This document shows positions 5,356 through 9,048 of a stretch of DNA of 9,048 nt, one piece after another. Each line of letters begins with the position of its first letter. The first letter of the stretch is position 1. Under the pieces are notes generated by a model, which saw only the letters and a list, made by a program, of their open reading frames with translations, was not told the origin of the DNA and did not search any database. The stretch comes from Elusimicrobia bacterium RIFCSPLOWO2_01_FULL_64_13 (GTDB lineage: Bacteria > Elusimicrobiota > Elusimicrobia > 2-02-FULL-39-32): contig MGUT01000079.1 of NCBI GenBank assembly GCA_001800095.1, forward strand, positions 12,900 to 21,947. Reading direction: 5' to 3'. The position numbers and the translations under genes were made by a program.

Positions 5356-7869
5356 TCAGCCGCAGCGGGAATAGCTGCAGTGCTTGCAGATGTCGCAGCC
5401 GTTCTCGTGGATCAGGGGTTCGCCGCAGTCCGGGCAGATCCCGGCGAATTCCTTTTTCCTGCGGATCTCCTGCGGCGGCGCCCCGCCCCGGTCCTTGGCG
5501 GGCGCGGCCGGCTGCTGCGGGAGGCCCTGGCCGGAGAATTTGAGCTTGAGCTGCGAAGCCGCCTTGGGCGGCTCGGGCAGGGTGGTGGCGCGGGGGTACT
5601 CCTTCTTCGGGTCGTAGGCGTCGCCGTAGAGGTAGCGGCCGATGACCAGGGCCACGCCCTGGGCGACCGTGGTGACGCAGACCGTGGTCCCGTCCACGGA
5701 GCGGTCGAACGCGACCTCGCGCGAGCGCACGCGCCAGAGCTGCTCCATGATCTCGCGGGGGTCCACGCCGGCGCGCAGGAGGAGGCTGGCCAGCCGTCCC
5801 GTGACCTCGGCCTCGGCGTCGAGGGACTTCACGAAGATCTCGCAGATACCGAGCTCGTCCTCGTTGATGGTGACGTAGATGGGGCCGCGCGGGCTTTCCA
5901 CTCGTTCGGTCCGGCCTTCGGTCACTTTCGGGCGGGTCCGGGTCGGCGGCGCGGCCTCCTTGGCCTGCAGCGCGGTGTTGGAGCCGGCGCCCTTGCGCTT
6001 GGATTCGTCGTCGCTGATGAGCACGCCTTCGCGGCTGCCTTCCCGGTAGACCGTGATGCCTTTGCAGCCCATCTTCCAGGCGTGCTGGTAGATGCGGCTC
6101 ACTTCCTCGGCGGTCGTCTCGCGCGGGAGGTTCACGGTGGAGGAGATGGCGTGGTCGATGTGTTTCTGGATGGTGGCCTGCATCAGCACGCGCTTTTCCG
6201 CGGTGATGTTGTGCGAAGTGACGAAATATTCCGGAAGCCCGGACTCGTCCGAGGCGCCCTGGTTCTGCATGTAATGGGCCACGAGGGGGTGGTAAACCTT
6301 GAAGTATTCCTGGCTCAAGGATTCCGAACGGCGGGTGTAGGATAGGTCGAAGATGGGTTCGACCCCGCTGGTCGTTCCCGCCAGGGACGCCCCGCTCCCG
6401 ACGGGAGGCACGGTCAGGAGCGCCACGTTGCGCAGCCCGTGGGCGCGGACGCGCTCCCGCACTTCCGGCCGCAGGCGCTGGATGAACGGAGAGCGCATGT
6501 GCTTGTCGGCGTTGAATTTCTTGAAGGTCCCTTTCTCGACGCCGAGGTTCACGCTCTCGTCGTAAGCGAAGTTCTTGATCCGCTCGAAGAGGGTGTCCAC
6601 GAAGCCGATGGCGGCGTCGGTGTCGTATTTGAGCCGCAGCTGGCAGAGCATGTCGCCCAGTCCGGTGAAGCCCAGCCCCACCCGGCGCGAGGTCATGGAC
6701 GCTTCCGTCTGGGAAGCGAGAGGATGCTTGTCGGCGTTGTAATCGAGCACGTTGTCCAGGAACCTGACGCCGGTGCGGGCGGCCTTTTCCAGGGCCACCC
6801 AGTTGACCCGGGCCTTTTCCGTGAATTCGTCCTCGACGAACTTGGAGAAGTTGATGTTGCCCAGGCAGCAGTCGCCGTAGCCCTCGAGGGGGATCTCCGC
6901 GCAGGGGTTGGTGCTGATGACCCCCATGCCGTCGTATTCGGAGGTGGATTCGCGCTTGATGGTGTCCCAGAAGATGATGCCGGGCTCGGCCCAGCTGTGG
7001 GCCCCGCGGATGAGCTCGTCCCAGAGCTCGCGCGCCCGGATGGTCCTGGAAACGCGGACCTTCTCGTTCTCGAAATGGAGCTCGAAGTCCGCGTCCTTCT
7101 CCACGGCCCGCATGAGGGCGTCGGAGACCCGCACCGAGATGTTGGCGTAGCGGACGGATTTCAAGTTCCGCTTGACCTTGCAGAAATCAAGGATGTCGGG
7201 ATGGGAGTCGGCCATGGTGATCATGAGCGCGCCCCTGCGGCCGGCCTGGCCGATGGTGCCGGTGGTCAGGGAGAAGAGGTCCATGAAGGAGACCGACCCC
7301 GTGCTCGTGAGGGCGGCGTTGTTCACCCGGGAGCCCTTGGGCCGGAGCCCGGAGATGTCGGTCCCCACTCCGCCGCCGTAGGAATAGGTGCGGGCGGCCT
7401 CCTTCATCCATTCGAAGATGGCCTCCAGACGGTCCTCCTTGACCGGGATGACGTAGCAGTTGAGGAGGGTGACGTTCCGGGGGTTGCCCGCGCCGAAAAG
7501 GATCCTCCCTCCGGGAATGAACCTGAAATCCGAAAGGAGCCAGTAGAATTTCTCCTGCCATTCGTTCCGCGCCGCTTCCGTCTTCTCCACGCTGGCGAGC
7601 TCGCGGGCGACCCGCGACCACATCTCCAAGGGGGTCTTTTCGACCACCCGTCCGCTCCGGTCCCGCAGGGCGTACTTGTCCAAAAAGACGCGGGAGCGAA
7701 GGATGTCTCCCTTGAAGAAATCGCTGGTCTCTTGGGTCAGGGGGGCGGTGCCCATGAAGAGCTCCTCCTCGTTATTTTTCGCGGGCTGGGGATCGCCGGG
7801 GGTCGTGCCGGCCGCGGACGCGTCGGGCACTTCCTTGAGAGAGGAACGGCTGTCGACGGACTGATTCAT
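5356..7869 (-). CDS. nrdJ: Class II (adenosylcobalamin-dependent) ribonucleotide reductase
   Basis: The enzyme reduces ribonucleotides to deoxyribonucleotides using coenzyme B12 to start the radical, so it works with or without oxygen. In the 837-residue protein, LLNCYV supplies redox Cys138. NPCAE (321-325) holds the thiyl-radical Cys323 with Asn321 and Glu325. CLGN (335-338) supplies the second redox cysteine. TVPPVGSGASLAGTTSGVEP (486-505) is the substrate-phosphate loop. A TSCPD domain spans about 660-745. A linker rich in Pro, Gln and Ala follows. The C-terminal cysteine cluster has C812, C815, C825, C828 and the mobile redox pair C831/C836 (CSYSRCG). No N-terminal ATP-cone is seen; residues 1-38 are low-complexity. 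The ATG at 7869 has AGGAGG six bases upstream, but the Met at 7755 also has a strong site and may be an alternative start. nrdR ends 15 bp upstream. Confidence 0.97.
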   Translation of the reverse strand: MNQSVDSRSSLKEVPDASAAGTTPGDPQPAKNNEEELFMGTAPLTQETSDFFKGDILRSRVFLDKYALRDRSGRVVEKTPLEMWSRVARELASVEKTEAARNEWQEKFYWLLSDFRFIPGGRILFGAGNPRNVTLLNCYVIPVKEDRLEAIFEWMKEAARTYSYGGGVGTDISGLRPKGSRVNNAALTSTGSVSFMDLFSLTTGTIGQAGRRGALMITMADSHPDILDFCKVKRNLKSVRYANISVRVSDALMRAVEKDADFELHFENEKVRVSRTIRARELWDELIRGAHSWAEPGIIFWDTIKRESTSEYDGMGVISTNPCAEIPLEGYGDCCLGNINFSKFVEDEFTEKARVNWVALEKAARTGVRFLDNVLDYNADKHPLASQTEASMTSRRVGLGFTGLGDMLCQLRLKYDTDAAIGFVDTLFERIKNFAYDESVNLGVEKGTFKKFNADKHMRSPFIQRLRPEVRERVRAHGLRNVALLTVPPVGSGASLAGTTSGVEPIFDLSYTRRSESLSQEYFKVYHPLVAHYMQNQGASDESGLPEYFVTSHNITAEKRVLMQATIQKHIDHAISSTVNLPRETTAEEVSRIYQHAWKMGCKGITVYREGSREGVLISDDESKRKGAGSNTALQAKEAAPPTRTRPKVTEGRTERVESPRGPIYVTINEDELGICEIFVKSLDAEAEVTGRLASLLLRAGVDPREIMEQLWRVRSREVAFDRSVDGTTVCVTTVAQGVALVIGRYLYGDAYDPKKEYPRATTLPEPPKAASQLKLKFSGQGLPQQPAAPAKDRGGAPPQEIRRKKEFAGICPDCGEPLIHENGCDICKHCSYSRCG
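7762..7769 (-). promoter_or_regulatory. Internal Shine-Dalgarno for an alternative nrdJ start at 7755
   Basis: AGGAGGAG, then six bases, then an in-frame ATG (Met39, MGTAPLTQ) where the conserved part of the protein begins. The bases also encode Glu-Glu-Glu, so the match could be chance from the coding requirement. Confidence 0.4.
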
Positions 7870-7875
7870 GTATGG

Positions 7876-7881
7876 CCTCCT
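7876..7881 (-). promoter_or_regulatory. Ribosome-binding site of the long nrdJ start
   Basis: AGGAGG is six bases before the ATG at 7869, inside the 15 bp nrdR-nrdJ gap. It supports the full 837-residue form. Confidence 0.7.
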
Positions 7882-7884
7882 GGT

Positions 7885-8385
7885 TTATTTCCCGGCGAGC
7901 GCGGACGCGCGATCTTCCGGATTCTTCGAACGGGTGCGCCGGGCCTTGAGGTTGCGGATCTCGGCGAGGAAGGAGTCGATATCCGAAAAATTCCTGTAGA
8001 CGGACGCGAAGCGGACGTAGGCGACCTGGTCGATGTCGTGGAGTTTTTTAAGGGCCTTCTCCCCGATCACGCGGGAAGGGATCTCCATCACGTAGTCCTT
8101 GAGGTCGTATTCGACCGCGTCGACCAGCTGGTCGATGGTGTCGATGGAGATCGGGCGCTTCTCGCAGGCGCGCAGGACCCCTTCCCGGAGCTTGGCGCGG
8201 TCGTACGGTTCGCGGCGGTCGTCGGACTTGACCACCATGAGGGGCATCTCCTCCAGCCGCTCGTAGGTGGTGAAACGCTTCTGGCAGGACTTGCACAGGC
8301 GGCGCCTGCGGATGACGCCCGCGGAATCTATGGGCCTGGAATCCATCACGGCGTCGTCGGACTGGCCGCAGAAGGGACAGCGCAT
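7885..8385 (-). CDS. nrdR: Transcriptional repressor of ribonucleotide reductase genes, NrdR
   Basis: NrdR is a nucleotide-sensing repressor. It binds ATP or dATP and shuts ribonucleotide reductase operons by binding two tandem NrdR boxes. The 166-residue protein has an N-terminal zinc ribbon with C3 and C6 (MRCPFCG) and C31 and C34 (RRRLCKSCQKRFTTYER), which binds DNA. An ATP-cone follows at about 49-139, beginning VVKSDDRREPYDRAKLREGVLRAC and including KRPIS. The 27-residue basic tail is not conserved. Length and order are normal. The ATG at 8385 is preceded by GAGG five bases upstream. As first gene of the operon, next to its own likely operator, it should regulate itself as well as nrdJ. 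Confidence 0.97.
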   Translation of the reverse strand: MRCPFCGQSDDAVMDSRPIDSAGVIRRRRLCKSCQKRFTTYERLEEMPLMVVKSDDRREPYDRAKLREGVLRACEKRPISIDTIDQLVDAVEYDLKDYVMEIPSRVIGEKALKKLHDIDQVAYVRFASVYRNFSDIDSFLAEIRNLKARRTRSKNPEDRASALAGK

Positions 8386-8398
8386 CAGGACCTCGCAT

Positions 8399-8414
8399 CC
8401 TCAATATCTTGGGG
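8399..8414 (-). promoter_or_regulatory. NrdR box 1 (operator proximal to nrdR)
   Basis: The 16-mer is an imperfect palindrome whose core CAATATCTTG fits the NrdR core CwAtATnTwG at every fixed position. It starts 14 bp before the nrdR ATG. The match was found by eye; no matrix score was computed. Confidence 0.7.
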
Positions 8415-8429
8415 TTGGGCTTCCATTCT

Positions 8430-8445
8430 CTCCCACATCTAGTGT
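8430..8445 (-). promoter_or_regulatory. NrdR box 2 (distal, weaker)
   Basis: The right half ATCTAGTGT fits the consensus ATnTwGtgt exactly; the left half is degenerate (CTCCCAC). It is separated from box 1 by 15 bp, so the two centres are 31 bp apart. That is about three helical turns, the usual arrangement for NrdR. The spacing is what makes this weak box credible. Confidence 0.55.
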
Positions 8446-8514
8446 CCGGCGATAATAAAAATCACTCAAGCTTCCAGCGACCGGAATTCACGCCGCGACA
8501 AGGTGTGAGAAAGC

Positions 8515-8544
8515 ATATTAATAAAACCACAGGTCGCATGTCAA
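8515..8544 (-). promoter_or_regulatory. Sigma-70-like promoter for the nrdR operon
   Basis: A perfect -35 TTGACA (8544-8539) is followed after 18 bp by TAATAT (8520-8515). Transcription would begin near 8508, giving an nrdR leader of about 120 bases that contains both NrdR boxes. A second, closer promoter could exist (TATTAT at 8457-8452), but I find no good -35 for it. Confidence 0.5.
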
Positions 8545-8566
8545 GTAAAATAAAAATATCAGTTTT

Positions 8567-8606
8567 CCGTCGGATTTATCGGATGAATCTGCAGGCTTCC
8601 CGACGG
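8567..8606. repeat. Nested inverted repeat between the divergent promoters
   Basis: CCGTCGG (8567-8573) and CCGACGG (8600-8606) are perfect inverted copies. Inside them is the 17-bp near-palindrome GATTTATCGGATGAATC (8573-8589, one mismatch pair around a central G). It lies between the -35 elements of the nrdR and thyX promoters. It has no following T run, so an operator is more likely than a terminator. Function is inferred from position only. Confidence 0.5.
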
Positions 8607-8609
8607 GAT

Positions 8610-8638
8610 TTGTAATGCGGAATGAAAAAAAGTATGCT
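8610..8638 (+). promoter_or_regulatory. Candidate thyX promoter
   Basis: TTGTAA (8610-8615), a 17-bp spacer and TATGCT (8633-8638) match the sigma-70 hexamers at four of six positions each. The start of transcription would fall near 8645, only about 11 bases before the thyX ATG. This agrees with the absence of a clear Shine-Dalgarno there. Confidence 0.4.
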
Positions 8639-8655
8639 ATCTAGGCCCAGTCAAA

Positions 8656-9048
8656 ATGAACCCCCTTTCCCTGACCGATTTTGAGCGCGGACCCGTCGTC
8701 CGGCTGGCCAACGCCTTCCGCGACCCCTACGACAACGCCGTGGCCGCGGCGCGCACCTGCTATTCGTCCGAAGTGGTCTCTTCCGATGACGTGCGCAAGG
8801 ACGAGGCGGCGCGGGCGCGCCGGGACGCCATCGCCAAAAGCATCTATCTCGCCGGCCACCACACCACGCTCCAGCACGCGTCCTTCCAGTTCGCGATCGA
8901 GCGCGTGAGCCGCAACTGCATCTGGAGCTTCCTGCACAGCCATCCTTATTACAATTCCGAGCAGGTCAGCCAGCGCTACGTGCGGGTGGCCCCGGAAAAT
9001 TTCTCGGTCCCCGTCCTCCCCGAATCCTGCCGGGGCGTCTATTTCGAG
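8656..9048 (+). CDS. thyX: Divergent flavin-dependent thymidylate synthase, ThyX family (partial, C-terminus outside window)
   Basis: ThyX methylates dUMP to dTMP with methylene-tetrahydrofolate, FAD and NADPH. The 131 visible residues contain the family block GHHTTLQHASFQFAIERVSR (67-86) and, later, SEQVSQRYVRV (101-111), which match the ThyX core in order and spacing. Canonical ThyX has RHR followed by seven residues and Ser before the QRY. Here the same place reads HSHP (94-97), so both signature arginines are absent, and the usual EH of the first block is QH (73-74). It is therefore a variant ThyX, perhaps of the long two-domain type that I recall from chlamydiae; the missing part would decide. 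The ATG at 8656 is the natural start, though no clear ribosome-binding site precedes it. It diverges from nrdR, whose neighbour dcd makes the dUTP precursor. Confidence 0.8.
   Translation, partial: MNPLSLTDFERGPVVRLANAFRDPYDNAVAAARTCYSSEVVSSDDVRKDEAARARRDAIAKSIYLAGHHTTLQHASFQFAIERVSRNCIWSFLHSHPYYNSEQVSQRYVRVAPENFSVPVLPESCRGVYFE

Noticed and set aside
5236..6345. A 369-codon plus-strand frame
   Set aside because: It covers the antisense of dcd and the nrdJ C-terminus; composition is that of a shadow frame.
6439..8442. A 667-codon open frame on the plus strand
   Set aside because: It is wholly antisense to nrdJ and nrdR, which have strong family matches. Its translation is repetitive in Gly, Val, Asp and His with no recognisable domain, as expected from the complement of G+C-rich genes.
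8565..8606. Rho-independent terminator in the intergenic region
   Set aside because: No gene ends here on either strand and neither side of the stem is followed by a T run.
8409..8615. A 68-codon plus-strand frame in the intergenic region
   Set aside because: It overlaps the NrdR boxes and the nrdR promoter and part of the nested palindrome, has no good ribosome-binding site and resembles no family known to me.
8386..8655. Cobalamin riboswitch upstream of the B12-dependent reductase operon
   Set aside because: I see no B12-box-like GCCACTG on either strand, and the leader of about 120 bases is short for this class.
8641..8943. A 100-codon minus-strand frame opposite thyX
   Set aside because: It is antisense to the conserved ThyX blocks and has no recognisable motif.

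Overview
This window comes from a G+C-rich bacterium. Eight genes run on the minus strand from about 8385 down to the left edge. One gene faces the other way at the right edge. The coding strand is dense, with gaps of 7 to 74 bp. The only real intergenic region is 8386-8655 (270 bp), which is distinctly AT-richer than the rest. I cannot fix the phylum. A class II (adenosylcobalamin-dependent) ribonucleotide reductase, a GuaB3-type IMP dehydrogenase and an atypical ThyX are together compatible with several poorly sampled, often anaerobic lineages.

Order of the minus-strand genes, in the direction of transcription: nrdR (8385-7885, regulator of ribonucleotide reductase), nrdJ (7869-5356, class II ribonucleotide reductase), dcd (5330-4761, dCTP deaminase), a 74 bp gap with two hairpins, guaB3 (4686-3520, IMP dehydrogenase family), purE (3497-2988, N5-CAIR mutase), guaA (2979-1450, GMP synthase), purC (1435-539, SAICAR synthase), and a partial family 2 glycosyltransferase resembling polyprenol-phosphate mannose synthases (531 to beyond position 1). 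On the plus strand, a partial thyX-like gene (flavin-dependent thymidylate synthase) starts at 8656 and runs off the right edge.

The genes form a nucleotide supply cluster. PurE and PurC are two steps toward IMP. GuaB3 and GuaA would take IMP to XMP and then GMP. NrdJ makes deoxyribonucleotides. Dcd turns dCTP into dUTP, the precursor of dUMP, and ThyX would methylate dUMP to dTMP. PurK, the other purine genes, Dut and a canonical GuaB are not in the window.

Regulation is partly readable. Upstream of nrdR lie two NrdR-box-like palindromes whose spacing (15 bp between 16 bp boxes) is the one typical of NrdR operators. A minus-strand promoter with a perfect TTGACA lies further upstream. A nested inverted repeat lies between the two divergent promoters. 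The most unusual items are the ThyX that lacks the RHR signature, the GuaB3 placed as the local IMP dehydrogenase, and the possible NrdR control of a whole deoxynucleotide-plus-purine operon. I see no mobile element, CRISPR array, tRNA or rRNA.
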